A stretch of DNA of 64,000 nt, from assembly GCA_020072765.1 (NCBI GenBank), contig JAIQGD010000001.1, positions 1 to 64,000 on the forward strand, read 5' to 3'. A model generated the notes under the pieces. The model was not told where the DNA came from. It saw nothing but the letters and a program-made list of their open reading frames with translations, and searched no databases. Source of the DNA: Terriglobia bacterium (GTDB lineage: Bacteria > Acidobacteriota > Terriglobia > Acidiferrales > UBA7541). The translations under genes were made by a program, and so were the position numbers. Below, piece after piece: positions 36,962 to 46,426 of this stretch. Numbering within the stretch: the first letter of the stretch is position 1; every line of letters starts with the position of its first letter.

Positions 36962-37927
36962 CTAGATCGTGCTGGCTTTCGCCGCGGAGTTGAGGATTTG
37001 TTCGAGCCGGTGCAACACCTGCATGGCGGTGAAACACTGGGCGACGCTGGCGTTGGGTTCGCGCTTTGCCTTGATGGCGGCAAAGAACTCGCGGTCCTGC
37101 AGCTCGATGCCGTTCATCGACACATCCACGTTGGACAAATCGATCTTCTTGTCCTCTCCATCCACCAGGTCGTCGTAGTAGGCCACGTACGTGCCGTTGT
37201 CGCAGATGTAGCGGAAGCGCGTGCCCAGAGGTCCCTTGTTGTTGAACGAAAGCGAAAGCGTGCAGATCGCTCCCGAGGGCACCTTCATCACAATGCCCAT
37301 ATCCATAGCGATCTTCAGCTCCGGGTGCATCGGGCCTTGCACGGCGTAACAGTCGGAAACCAGTTCGCCGGTCTGATATTGGAACAGATCCACCGTGTGA
37401 CAAGCGTGGTGCCACAACAGATGATCGGTCCAGCTGCGGGGCTGCCCGGCGGCGTTCATGTTCGTGCGCCGGAAGAAGTAGGTCTGCACATTCATCTGCT
37501 GGACCTTGAGTTCGCCGGCCTTGATCTTCTTGTGCACGAACTGGTGGCTGGGGTTGAAGCGGCGGGTGTGGCCGCCCATGCAGACGACGCCGGTTTCCTT
37601 CTGCACCTTGACCAGACGCTCGGAATCCGCCAGGGAATCGGCGATGGGAATCTCGATGTGCACGTGCTTGCCGGCGCGCATGCACTGCTCGCCCTGCTTG
37701 GCGTGCATCCCGGTAGGCGTTGCAAGAATCATGGCTTCCAGGCCGGGTTGCTTCAGGCTCTCGGCAAGATCGCACGTCCAATGCGGGATCTTGAACCTCT
37801 TCGCCACTTCCTCAGTGGGAGCTGGGCGCCCGCCTGCCAGGGTGACGACCTCGATGCCCGGAATGTTGGCCAAAGCCTCCAAATGCTTGACGCCAAAAGC
37901 GCCTTGTCCCGCAACGCCGACCTTCAT
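36962..37927 (-). CDS. ligC: 4-carboxy-2-hydroxymuconate-6-semialdehyde dehydrogenase
   Basis: This Gfo/Idh/MocA-family enzyme (321 residues) oxidises the ring-cleavage product of protocatechuate (as its hemiacetal) to 2-pyrone-4,6-dicarboxylate with NAD(P)+. The Rossmann start is VGVAGQGAFGVKHLEAL, the catalytic-region motif HIEIPIADS replaces the usual EKP, and VCMGGHTRRFNPSHQFVHKK, WTDHLLWHHACHTVDLFQYQ and YICDNGTYVAYYDDLV are characteristic of LigC as I recall it from Sphingobium. GGAGGAAG precedes the ATG. It lies 63 bases downstream of the dioxygenase gene on the same strand, forming an operon. Confidence 0.88.
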   Translation of the reverse strand: MKVGVAGQGAFGVKHLEALANIPGIEVVTLAGGRPAPTEEVAKRFKIPHWTCDLAESLKQPGLEAMILATPTGMHAKQGEQCMRAGKHVHIEIPIADSLADSERLVKVQKETGVVCMGGHTRRFNPSHQFVHKKIKAGELKVQQMNVQTYFFRRTNMNAAGQPRSWTDHLLWHHACHTVDLFQYQTGELVSDCYAVQGPMHPELKIAMDMGIVMKVPSGAICTLSLSFNNKGPLGTRFRYICDNGTYVAYYDDLVDGEDKKIDLSNVDVSMNGIELQDREFFAAIKAKREPNASVAQCFTAMQVLHRLEQILNSAAKASTI

Positions 37928-37990
37928 GTTGTCTTCCTCCGTCAGAAATTCTCGGCAAAGAGTCCTATCAACATCCGCACGTAGCGCGAG

Positions 37991-39175
37991 TTACTGGGCG
38001 GCGCCTGCTTTTCCGCCTTCTGCCTTGGCGGCACGCAGCTTGCGCAACTCGGCATGCATCCGGATCACGGCCATCCACATGCCCAGCGGATGCGCACCCG
38101 CGGTTACGAGCGGATGGACCTGTCCATCCCGGAACTTCTCAATGTCATCGTCCTGGAGAGTCTCCAGCACTTTCGCTTCCTCGGGCGTCATGCCGTACTC
38201 CTTGGCCACGGACGGAAGATCGTGCACCAGCCGGAGCCGGAGTTCGCGATTGAAGCGGCTGTCGTAGAGAACCTTATTCAGCTTGTACGCCGAAGGAGAC
38301 GGGTGCTTGTAGAATTCATACCCACCCTTGAACTCATACTTGGCCACCGCCTCGGCCCCTTCTTTGGAAGGCCCTGTTCCCTTGAGCGGGAGGAAGCGCA
38401 TGACCGCATGGCCGTGGTGCCACGTCGGCTGATAAGTGACCAGCTCGCCCGGCTGATTTCCGATCGCTCCGAACATGATCATCCACGACAGCATTTCCGT
38501 GTTGCCGACCTCATCCAGCTGCTCGTTCGTCAGATTGATGAGCGCCTGATGATTCCCCTTCTCCATTTGGGCTATGGCCCAGTGGTCAAACTCGAAGTCC
38601 GGCTTGGGGTACTTCCACGTGCCGGGAAAGTGCGACATCCCTCCGCTGGCGACAATGGCGACGCGTTCGGGACGGTCCGCGATCACCTTCGCAATCGCCT
38701 TCCCCAGATCCGCGCAGCGCCGCGCCGTCGGCAGGGGTGGGAGGTAGGCATTGACGAAAATCGGGACCACCGGAATGGGACGCTTCTCGATCACCCATTC
38801 GTAGACCGCTGCGAACGCGTGTCCGAGGACGGCATCCTGCGAGTAGCCCAGGTCGAAGCCGGCGTGCATGAGCTTGGCCAGCAAGTCTTCGGTGAGGGCT
38901 TCGTGGATGGGCAGCTCGTATTTCCGGCCGGCAAACTCAGCGTGGGAATACTCGCCGGAGAGAATGGCGAAGGTTGGAACGGAGCTGAGAAAGAATGTCT
39001 CGAGATGATCGCTGGCGATCACGATCACGGCATCGGGTTTCGTTTCCTCGAGTTCGCGCCCGATCTGGCGCATCGCGGCAATATCGGCGTCGAGTTGCTT
39101 GGGGTCCTCACTGGGCGGCCGGTCGAAAAGCTGCGGGGCATGAACGGTAGCATATGCTGCCACGATTTTTCCCAT
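37991..39175 (-). CDS. Extradiol dioxygenase with fused LigB and LigA domains (protocatechuate 4,5- or gallate dioxygenase)
   Basis: The 394-residue protein joins a catalytic LigB-type domain (about residues 1-275) to a LigA-type helical domain (about 285-385), the layout of gallate dioxygenases such as DesB/GalA, whereas protocatechuate 4,5-dioxygenase usually has separate subunits. Iron ligands are visible as His12 (TVHAPQLF) and His57 (IASDHLETF), with a glutamate in GNTEMLSW; GGMSHFPG carries the catalytic second-shell His. It opens the aromatic ring of protocatechuate or gallate. The LigC gene downstream argues for protocatechuate, because gallate cleavage does not need that dehydrogenase. 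GAGGTAAC lies upstream of the ATG. Confidence 0.82.
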   Translation of the reverse strand: MGKIVAAYATVHAPQLFDRPPSEDPKQLDADIAAMRQIGRELEETKPDAVIVIASDHLETFFLSSVPTFAILSGEYSHAEFAGRKYELPIHEALTEDLLAKLMHAGFDLGYSQDAVLGHAFAAVYEWVIEKRPIPVVPIFVNAYLPPLPTARRCADLGKAIAKVIADRPERVAIVASGGMSHFPGTWKYPKPDFEFDHWAIAQMEKGNHQALINLTNEQLDEVGNTEMLSWMIMFGAIGNQPGELVTYQPTWHHGHAVMRFLPLKGTGPSKEGAEAVAKYEFKGGYEFYKHPSPSAYKLNKVLYDSRFNRELRLRLVHDLPSVAKEYGMTPEEAKVLETLQDDDIEKFRDGQVHPLVTAGAHPLGMWMAVIRMHAELRKLRAAKAEGGKAGAAQ

Positions 39176-39342
39176 GTCTAGTTACCTCATGATTTCGATT
39201 GGAATGCCTTCAGTCGTTCTTCGGCGTCCACACGTTGTGCTCGGAGCGCAGCGCTCGATCGCGAACCTGATGGTGTAATTGTTGCGAAAACCGCCGGACT
39301 TCGTCAAGAGAAACTGTCCGGCCACGCCGCGCGGGCCGAGCG

Positions 39343-42024
39343 TCACGTCGTGAGTGGATCAGCCTTTTCGACATCGATGTCGAGGTCCCGGATCGCCTGT
39401 TGCACCACGGAAGCCTGAATCTTCCCTTCCTGCTGCAACTCATGGAGAGCGGCTAGCGTGATAAAGCGCGCGTCCACCTCGAAGAAGTCGCGCAGGGACG
39501 CCCGGCTCTCACTGCGGCCGAATCCGTCGGTGCCGAGCGCCGCCAAGCGTCGTGGCATCCAGCGGCTGACGAGATTCGGCAGCGCCTTCAAATAGTCCGT
39601 GGCGGCCACGAGAACGCCCGGCGCTTCAGCCAGGCACTGGGAGAGATACGGCAGGCGCGGCGTTTCGCCCGGATGCAGCAGATTCCAACGCTCCGCCTCA
39701 ATCCCATCGCTGTACAACGCCTTGTAGCTGGTGACACTCCAGACGTCGGCGGCCACGTCGTATTTCTCCGCCAAAATTTCCTGGGCGCGCAGGACCTCGC
39801 GCAGGATGGCCCCGCTGCCGAACAGTTGCGCGCGCAGCTTCGACTTGAGGTTGCCGGCAGGCTTGCAGAGGTACATTCCCTTCAGAATGCCCTCGCGCGA
39901 TCCGGCGGGCATGGGCGGCATGGCGTAGGGTTCGTTCATCACCGTGATGTAGTAGAAAATGCTCTCGCCCTTGTTGTACATCCGGTCGATGCCGTCCTCG
40001 ATGATCACGGCGATTTCGTAGGCAAACGCGGGATCGTAGGCTTGCAGCGTCGGTATGGGAAGCGCCAGCACGTGGCTGTTGCCGTCCTGGTGCTGCAGGC
40101 CTTCCCCTGCCAGCGTGGTGCGCCCGGCCGTGCCTCCCAGCAGGAAGCCGCGGCAACGCGTGTCCGCCGCGGCCCAAATCAAATCGCACACCCGCTGCAG
40201 CCCGAACATCGAGTAGAAAATGAAAAAGGGAATCGTGTTGATTCCGTGCGTGGCATACGCGGAACCGGCCGCAATGAACGAGGACATCGAACCCGCTTCC
40301 GTAATGCCCTCTTCCAGAATTTGGCCGTCCTTGGCCTCTTTGTAATACAGCAGGGTGTTGATATCGACGGGTTCGTAGAGTTGGCCCTGGCTGCTATAGA
40401 TGCCCACCAGCCGGAACAGGGCTTCCATGCCGAACGTGCGCGCTTCATCGGGAACGATCGGGACGATCAGCTTGCCGATTTCGGCATCGCGCAGCATCTT
40501 GCGCAGCATCGCGACAAAGGCCATCGTGGTGGAAACTTCCCGCCCTTCGCTGCCGACCAGAAATTCCTCAAAGAGCTCCTCGCGGCGGCCGACCAGCGGC
40601 TTCGAACGCACGCGGCGACGCGGCATGTAACCACCGAGCTTTTCCCGGCAGGCGCGCAGATATCGAATTTCGGGGCTATCCTCCGGCGGGCGGTAAAAGG
40701 GCACCTCGGCAATTTGATCCTCGCGGATGGCCAGGCCAAAGCGCTCACCGAAGTGCCGCAGCGCGTCTTCATCCACCTTCTTCTGCTGATGGGTGACGTT
40801 CCGCCCCTCGGCCGCTTCCCCGAGGCCGTACCCCTTAATGGTGCGGGCCAAGATCACGGTCGGCGAGCCCTTATGCTCCACCGCCGTCTTATACGCTGCA
40901 TAGACCTTCTTGGGATCATGCCCGCCCTGGCGCAGGGTGCGCAGCTTTTCGTCGGGAATATTCTCGACCATCTTGAGCAGCCGCGGATCGGGCCCAAAGA
41001 CGTGCTCCCGAATATACGCGCCCGACTCGACCACGGCTTTTTGATATTCGCCGTCGACCATTTCGCCCAAGCGCTTCGTCAGCACCCCATCGACGTCCTG
41101 CTCGAAAAGCGGATCCCAGTCGGAACCGAAAATGACCTTGATGACATTCCAACCCGCGCCGCGGAAGGCTGCTTCCAGTTCCTGAATAATGTTGCCGTTG
41201 CCGCGCACCGGCCCATCGAGCCGTTGCAGGTTGCAGTTCACCACGAAGATCAGATTGTCGAGGTGCTCCCGGGAAGCCAGCGTGATGGCGCCCAAGGCCT
41301 CCGGCTCGTCGGTCTCCCCATCCCCCAGGAAGGCCCACACTTTGGCGTCGGTGCGCGGTTTGAGGCCACGATCTTCCAGATAGCGGTTAAAGCGAGCCTG
41401 GTAGATCGCCATGATCGGGCCCAGACCCATGGAAACCGTGGGATATTCCCAGAATTCCGGCATCAGCCACGGATGGGGATAGGACGACAGCCCTCCGTTG
41501 GGTTTCATTTCGCGGCGGAAATTCTCGAGTTTCTCGGCGGAAAGGCGGCCCTCGAGGAACGCGCGCGCATAGATGCCTGGCGCCGCATGGCCCTGGAAAT
41601 AGACGGTGTCGCCCTCAAAATCATCGCTACGTGCACGGAGAAAGTGATTGAGCCCTACCTCGTACAGCGTGGCGGCCGACGCGTAGGTGGAGATGTGACC
41701 GCCGATGTTGTGCTCCACGCGGTTGGCGCGCACGACCATGGCCAGGGCGTTCCAGCGGACCAGGCTCTTGATCTTGCGTTCGAGCTCCTGGTCGCCCGGG
41801 AAAGGCGCTTGTTGGCTGACGTGGATCGAATTCAGGTACGGGGTATTCGCGGTAAACGGCACGCGCACGCCGGTCGCCAGTGCCCGGCTGCGGAGTTCTT
41901 CCAGAATCCGGCTCGCCAGCTGCCGTTTGCCGTCTTTGACGACGGCATCGAATGACTCAATCCATTCAGCGATCTCGTCGAGCTCATCGACTTCCAATGA
42001 ATGGATGGCAGGCTCCGTAACCAT
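39343..42024 (-). CDS. aceE: Pyruvate dehydrogenase E1 component, homodimeric type
   Basis: The 893-residue thiamine-diphosphate enzyme decarboxylates pyruvate and acetylates the E2 lipoyl group. Matches to AceE are NALAMVVRANRVEHNIGGHI, HAAPGIYARAFLEGRL, the ThDP motif GDGETDEPEALGAI with NCNLQRLDGPVRGNGNIIQE, and the C-terminal RRLAALGTDGFGRSESRASL. The length is that of the E. coli-type single-chain E1. No aceF or lpd follows; the next gene on the strand is the ring-cleavage dioxygenase 168 bases away. Co-location fits use of pyruvate from the aldolase step, though the operon link is uncertain. Confidence 0.95.
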   Translation of the reverse strand: MVTEPAIHSLEVDELDEIAEWIESFDAVVKDGKRQLASRILEELRSRALATGVRVPFTANTPYLNSIHVSQQAPFPGDQELERKIKSLVRWNALAMVVRANRVEHNIGGHISTYASAATLYEVGLNHFLRARSDDFEGDTVYFQGHAAPGIYARAFLEGRLSAEKLENFRREMKPNGGLSSYPHPWLMPEFWEYPTVSMGLGPIMAIYQARFNRYLEDRGLKPRTDAKVWAFLGDGETDEPEALGAITLASREHLDNLIFVVNCNLQRLDGPVRGNGNIIQELEAAFRGAGWNVIKVIFGSDWDPLFEQDVDGVLTKRLGEMVDGEYQKAVVESGAYIREHVFGPDPRLLKMVENIPDEKLRTLRQGGHDPKKVYAAYKTAVEHKGSPTVILARTIKGYGLGEAAEGRNVTHQQKKVDEDALRHFGERFGLAIREDQIAEVPFYRPPEDSPEIRYLRACREKLGGYMPRRRVRSKPLVGRREELFEEFLVGSEGREVSTTMAFVAMLRKMLRDAEIGKLIVPIVPDEARTFGMEALFRLVGIYSSQGQLYEPVDINTLLYYKEAKDGQILEEGITEAGSMSSFIAAGSAYATHGINTIPFFIFYSMFGLQRVCDLIWAAADTRCRGFLLGGTAGRTTLAGEGLQHQDGNSHVLALPIPTLQAYDPAFAYEIAVIIEDGIDRMYNKGESIFYYITVMNEPYAMPPMPAGSREGILKGMYLCKPAGNLKSKLRAQLFGSGAILREVLRAQEILAEKYDVAADVWSVTSYKALYSDGIEAERWNLLHPGETPRLPYLSQCLAEAPGVLVAATDYLKALPNLVSRWMPRRLAALGTDGFGRSESRASLRDFFEVDARFITLAALHELQQEGKIQASVVQQAIRDLDIDVEKADPLTT

Positions 42025-42454
42025 ATTCTCTAGCTTTCTCCGATTGGATTCTCAGGCGATCCCTTCACAATCCCACTCTATCTAATATACACCTCCTTTT
42101 TACGGTGTGCTTCGCGAATACGCACTCGAATTTCTGATCGCCTCGATATCTTATTGGAATCGGGAGCCTTACGGCGACGAGGCCAGTTACCATGCGAGCA
42201 CCCGAACACGTACAACGCATCAGCGCGGACGCCAGCGCGCCACTCTTTGGGCGCCTCTGCCGGACCGACTCTGCGCGAGCTGCCCGCGCCTACATTTCTG
42301 TTGCAAAGGATGGGATGTTGGCATAGAAACACCCCATGCCAACGCTCGTGCTCCGGGGGTTACGGGGCAGAAACGTCATCCGTCTGGCTTGCAGAGCTAT
42401 GCGGCCCAGCAGCGGACGAAGCTAATCCTGGCAGGTTCGAGGAGGAGTACAGCG
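42025..42454. other. Divergent intergenic region between aceE and the Oar-like receptor
   Basis: About 430 bases. The track extends the receptor ORF through this region, but no signal peptide or start fits upstream of 42455. A moderate plus-strand promoter is listed separately at 42301-42329. On the minus strand an A/T-rich TATATTAG near 42085 may be part of the aceE promoter. Confidence 0.4.
42301..42329 (+). promoter_or_regulatory. Candidate sigma-70 promoter of the Oar-like receptor gene
   Basis: TTGCAA, a 17-base spacer and TAGAAA (each four of six consensus bases), about 120 bases before the ATG at 42455. Confidence 0.35.
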
Positions 42455-45400
42455 ATGCGCGGACTCACTCGCCGCTTGGTTGTGATTTCTCTGTGCGTGC
42501 TGGCACTGCCTGGGGCGCGCCGCCTGCCGGCCCAAGTCAACACGGTGAACCTGTCGGGGACGGTGCGGGACCCCCAGGACCTGGCCCTTCCGGGCGCCAA
42601 GCTGACGGTGAAAAGCGTGGCGACCGGCGCCGAACGCACGGTCACCAGTGACGCCAGCGGCCGATACGAAGTCGTCGGCTTGCCGCCGGGCAATTATTCC
42701 CTGTCGGTCGAGGCACAGGGCTTTGCCACTCTCACCATTCCCTCGATCACGCTGACCCTGGGCGCCGCGGCGGAATACAGCCCCCAGTTGCGATTGAAGA
42801 CGGCGGCGGAAGCCGTGACCGTGTCGGCCGCGCCGGAAATGGTGGAGACCAGCAAGACGGATGTGTCGACCACCATCACCGAATCCAAGATCAACAACCT
42901 CCCCATCAACGGGCGCAACTACATCAACTTCACCCTGCTGAACTCGCAAGCGGCGCGCGACAACACGCCCTCGATCGGAGCGGCGCCGACCAGCGGACTG
43001 AACTTCGGCGGGCAGCGCGCCCGGTCGAACGAAGTCTCCGTGGACGGCGCCGATGCCGTGGACAATTCGGTGAACGGCGTGCGCGCTACGGTCTCGCAGG
43101 AGGCGGTGCAGGAATTCCAAGTAATCACGAGCAACTACATGCCCGAATACGGCCGGGCCATGGGCGGCGTGGTCAACATCGTCACGAAGTCGGGATCGAA
43201 TCAAGTGCACGGAGACGTCTTCGGCTTCTTGCGCAACAGCGCGATCCAGTCGCGGAATCCCTTCTCCGTGAATGCGGTTTTCAACCCGGGAAACGGAACG
43301 ACCATCCCGCCGTCGTTCAGCACCGTTCCCGTCAAGCAGTCCTACACGCGCGCTCAGGGCGGCGCGACAATTGGCGGCCCGATTCAGCGCGACAAGACCT
43401 TCTACTTCTTCAGCTACGAAATTACGCGGCGGCACGAGGCCGGATTCACCAATATTGGCGCCAACAATTTCGACTTGCAGCCGTTCTCCTACCCGGCCGG
43501 GGCTTTGGGGTGCGGACTGTCCGCCGGGCTGGTGACGAAAGGCCAGGCCAATTTTCTGACTCTCTTGCCGGCACCGCTGACGGCGGCAGTCGGCGTGCCG
43601 TACTTTTGCGCCGCGGCCGCCAGTTCGTTCACCGCGCTGTTTGGAAACACGCCCTTATACCCGGGCGCGGTCTTCCCCAGCAGCCTGGCTCCGGTGCCGG
43701 CGTCGTTCGCAGGACTGGTCACCACCATTGGAAACTACCCCATCACGGAAGGCACGAGCCTGTGGTCCCTCAAGCTCGACCACATCTGGAATTCGAAGAA
43801 CAGCTCGTTTATCCGCGCGAACGTGGTGCCCTCGACCGTGAACGGCATTCAGGTGAACACCCAGAACCAGACGTTTGGCCAGAACGCCGGATCGCGGACT
43901 TCAGTGCAGCAGACGCGCGATCTCTCCATCGTCGGCCAGCACACCACCTCGCTCCGCGATAACCTGTTCAATGAATTCCGCTTCCAATTCGCGCGGCGCG
44001 GCCTCCATTACGGATTCACCAATCTTCCCGGGGGAAGCCTGCCCGCCGTCAACATCGCCGGGTACGCATTTTTCGGGCGCGAACCTTTCACCACGGAAGA
44101 TCGGACGGAAAAACGCTACGAGTGGACCGACAACCTGACCTGGACGAAGGGCACGCACATGTTCAAGGTGGGTGGCGACTTCAATTTCGTGAACTTGACG
44201 TCCGCGAAGTCCCAGATCTTCACGCTGAATTATGGAGGCGTCTACAATTTCGGCAGTCTGAATGCAACTTCGCTCGGCTTTCCCGCGGCGGTGGGACCGC
44301 TGCCGGTCCCTGGCTTCAACGCTGTGCAAGCCTATGGACTGGGTTTGCCCACAATTTTCTTCCAGGGGATCGGCCAATCTCACCGTCCGTTTGATAACAA
44401 AACGCTGGGCGTATTCGTCCAGGACACCTGGAAGATCAACCGCCATCTGACGCTGAATTACGGCGCGCGGTACGACATCGAATGGCTGCCGACGTTCCCG
44501 CCCAGCGGGAACTTCAACCCGGCGGCCGAAAGCGCGTTCGGCGTGAAAGAGGGAATCCCAGTCGACTCCAACAATGTGGCGCCTCGCATCGGCCTTGCAT
44601 GGGACCCCTGGGGCAATGGCAAGACCGTGATTCGAGCCGGCTACGGCTTCTTCTACGACCATCCGGCACTCGCCCTGGCCTTTCTCTCAACGGCGGAAGA
44701 TGGGGCTCTGTCCGCGCTGCTCGAGTCGGCCGGTGACGTCCCTGGCCCGGGCAACTTCAACGCCAGCTCGATCTTTCAGGGGATCCTGGGAGCACCTTTC
44801 ACCAGTTGCGTGACGGTGGTGCCGACGGCGTGTTACCTCCCCAACGAGCAGCGGTTCAATGCCTTTCAGCCCAATTCCATCTTCACGAATCAGAACTTCA
44901 TGACGGCCGGGTTCCCGATGCCCCTGTTGCCGTTCACCATTCCCATCAAGAAGAATTTCCAATACGCGCTGGCCCAGCAGGCCAACCTGACGGTTGAACG
45001 AGAGATCTCCAAGAATTGGAAGATCAGCGCGGGTTACAACTTCACGCACGGCACGCATCTGGATCGCGCGGTCAACATCAACACGACCAACCCCGCGCTG
45101 CTCATTTCCAATGACAACAATGCGGTGCTTTCCGGCCTTGTTCCTCCGGGCAAGAATCCTCTAACCGTGGCGGTTCCGCTGGGCGCGCCGGGCAGCTGCC
45201 AGCCCACACTGGGTGGCGGCAGCATCTTCCTCATAGCCCCCGGCATCCTGGGAACCGGCTATGCGGCCCCATCCTGCGTGGGACCGGTCGGCTTAGTCGG
45301 CACACCGGCGGTGTTCAACTATTTCCGGCCTTCTGGACCGAATCCCTCGTTTGCGGCGCTCGTTCCGGGCGGATACGCCACTCTGGTCGGGCTGGCTGGC

Positions 45401-46258
45401 GCGGCCGGATTCCCGACCGGTTTCGCGGGCGTGCAGGTCCCCTGGAGCGATGTGATCCCCCAGAGTTCCAGCGGGAACTCGCTCTACAACGCCTTCACGG
45501 TGACGGTCACCAAGCGCTTCTCGCAGCACGTCGAACTGCTTTCCGGTTGGACGTGGTCGCACACGATTGACGACTCGACGGACCTCTCGACGCTTCTGGC
45601 GCCGCAGGACAACAACAATCCGAACGGCGAGCGCGGAAATTCCAGCTTCGACCAACGCCATCGCTGGATCACCAGCGCCGTGTTCGTCAGCCCGCACCAC
45701 CAGGCAGGTTCCGGATTCTGGAACGCCTTTTTCGCGGACTTCACCGTCGCGCCTGTTATCGAAGTGGCTTCCGGACGCCCCTACAACGTCCTGATCGGTT
45801 ACGACTCGAACCTGGACTTTGGCTCGGCCACGGGCCGGCCGTCGTTTGTGGCTCTGCACGGCGGCACGCCGCCACCAGGCTCCACGACGTCACCGTACAT
45901 CAAGGGGGTGGCCTTCACCGTGCCGAACAACTGCGTCGGAAGCCAGGGGCAGACCTTCGGCCCCTTCCCGTCCGTGCCGTCGCCCCCCTACGGCTGCGTC
46001 GGCACGCTGGGGCGGAACGCGTTCACGCGCCCGGGCTTTTTCCAGACGGACCTGCGCATTTCGCGCACCATCCCCATCCATGAAGGCTGGAATCTGCAAG
46101 TCATCGCGGATGGCTTCAACATGCTGAACCGCTTCAACCCCAGCGATGTGAATCCGGTCTGCGATCCGACGGCCGGCTCCCCCACGTGTTCGGCGGGGCA
46201 ACCTACGGCGGCGTCCGACCCGCGGACGTTCCAGTTCGCGCTGAAGATCACCTTCTAG
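42455..46258 (+). CDS. Oar-like TonB-dependent outer-membrane receptor with carboxypeptidase-regulatory-like N-terminus (1)
   Basis: The 1267-residue protein has a signal peptide (LVVISLCVLALPGARRLPAQ), a carboxypeptidase-regulatory-like beta domain at about residues 28-110 (LSGTVRDPQDLALPGAKLTV ... YEVVGLPPGNYSLSVEA), a plug domain (NNLPINGRNYINF ... VSVDGADAVDNSVNG ... GGVVNIVTKSGSN) and a large barrel. The terminal strand ends RTFQFALKITF with a C-terminal Phe. This is the long Oar/TonB-like architecture expanded in acidobacteria. The ligand is unknown, perhaps an oligosaccharide or peptide. The ATG at 42455 is chosen over the track start because of GAGGAGGAG upstream and the signal peptide. 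Confidence 0.88.
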   Translation: MRGLTRRLVVISLCVLALPGARRLPAQVNTVNLSGTVRDPQDLALPGAKLTVKSVATGAERTVTSDASGRYEVVGLPPGNYSLSVEAQGFATLTIPSITLTLGAAAEYSPQLRLKTAAEAVTVSAAPEMVETSKTDVSTTITESKINNLPINGRNYINFTLLNSQAARDNTPSIGAAPTSGLNFGGQRARSNEVSVDGADAVDNSVNGVRATVSQEAVQEFQVITSNYMPEYGRAMGGVVNIVTKSGSNQVHGDVFGFLRNSAIQSRNPFSVNAVFNPGNGTTIPPSFSTVPVKQSYTRAQGGATIGGPIQRDKTFYFFSYEITRRHEAGFTNIGANNFDLQPFSYPAGALGCGLSAGLVTKGQANFLTLLPAPLTAAVGVPYFCAAAASSFTALFGNTPLYPGAVFPSSLAPVPASFAGLVTTIGNYPITEGTSLWSLKLDHIWNSKNSSFIRANVVPSTVNGIQVNTQNQTFGQNAGSRTSVQQTRDLSIVGQHTTSLRDNLFNEFRFQFARRGLHYGFTNLPGGSLPAVNIAGYAFFGREPFTTEDRTEKRYEWTDNLTWTKGTHMFKVGGDFNFVNLTSAKSQIFTLNYGGVYNFGSLNATSLGFPAAVGPLPVPGFNAVQAYGLGLPTIFFQGIGQSHRPFDNKTLGVFVQDTWKINRHLTLNYGARYDIEWLPTFPPSGNFNPAAESAFGVKEGIPVDSNNVAPRIGLAWDPWGNGKTVIRAGYGFFYDHPALALAFLSTAEDGALSALLESAGDVPGPGNFNASSIFQGILGAPFTSCVTVVPTACYLPNEQRFNAFQPNSIFTNQNFMTAGFPMPLLPFTIPIKKNFQYALAQQANLTVEREISKNWKISAGYNFTHGTHLDRAVNINTTNPALLISNDNNAVLSGLVPPGKNPLTVAVPLGAPGSCQPTLGGGSIFLIAPGILGTGYAAPSCVGPVGLVGTPAVFNYFRPSGPNPSFAALVPGGYATLVGLAGAAGFPTGFAGVQVPWSDVIPQSSSGNSLYNAFTVTVTKRFSQHVELLSGWTWSHTIDDSTDLSTLLAPQDNNNPNGERGNSSFDQRHRWITSAVFVSPHHQAGSGFWNAFFADFTVAPVIEVASGRPYNVLIGYDSNLDFGSATGRPSFVALHGGTPPPGSTTSPYIKGVAFTVPNNCVGSQGQTFGPFPSVPSPPYGCVGTLGRNAFTRPGFFQTDLRISRTIPIHEGWNLQVIADGFNMLNRFNPSDVNPVCDPTAGSPTCSAGQPTAASDPRTFQFALKITF

Positions 46259-46287
46259 GCGGTCCGCAACGGCCGCGCCCGACGCGG

Positions 46288-46325
46288 CGCGCCCGCTCTC
46301 CGGAAACTTTTGGGAAGCGGGCGCG
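46288..46325. other. Hairpin after the receptor gene
   Basis: CGCGCCCGCT pairs perfectly with AGCGGGCGCG around an 18-base loop. On the plus strand it is followed by eight A rather than T, so it is not a canonical intrinsic terminator in either direction. Confidence 0.5.
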
Positions 46326-46374
46326 AAAAAAAACCCGCACCCTTACAGGCCCGCAGAATCCGTAAGAGTATTGC

Positions 46375-46403
46375 TTGACAAAATGACGATTATGGATTAA
46401 AAG
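46375..46403 (+). promoter_or_regulatory. Candidate sigma-70 promoter of the complex III-like operon
   Basis: A perfect TTGACA, 17-base spacer and TAAAAG (four of six). It precedes the cytochrome remnant at 46427 and the five-gene operon starting at 46692. Confidence 0.5.
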
Positions 46404-46426
46404 GTACGAAATGCTTCTATTGGGCG

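Noticed and set aside
38054-39181. 375-residue plus-strand ORF opposite the dioxygenase gene
   Set aside because: Shadow of the LigAB-type coding sequence; no domain.
39673-41955. 760-residue plus-strand ORF opposite aceE
   Set aside because: It is a shadow of the high-GC aceE coding strand, with no recognisable domain or start site.
46288-46333. Intrinsic terminator of the receptor gene
   Set aside because: The stem is perfect, but an A-tract rather than a T-tract follows, so it is listed only as a hairpin.
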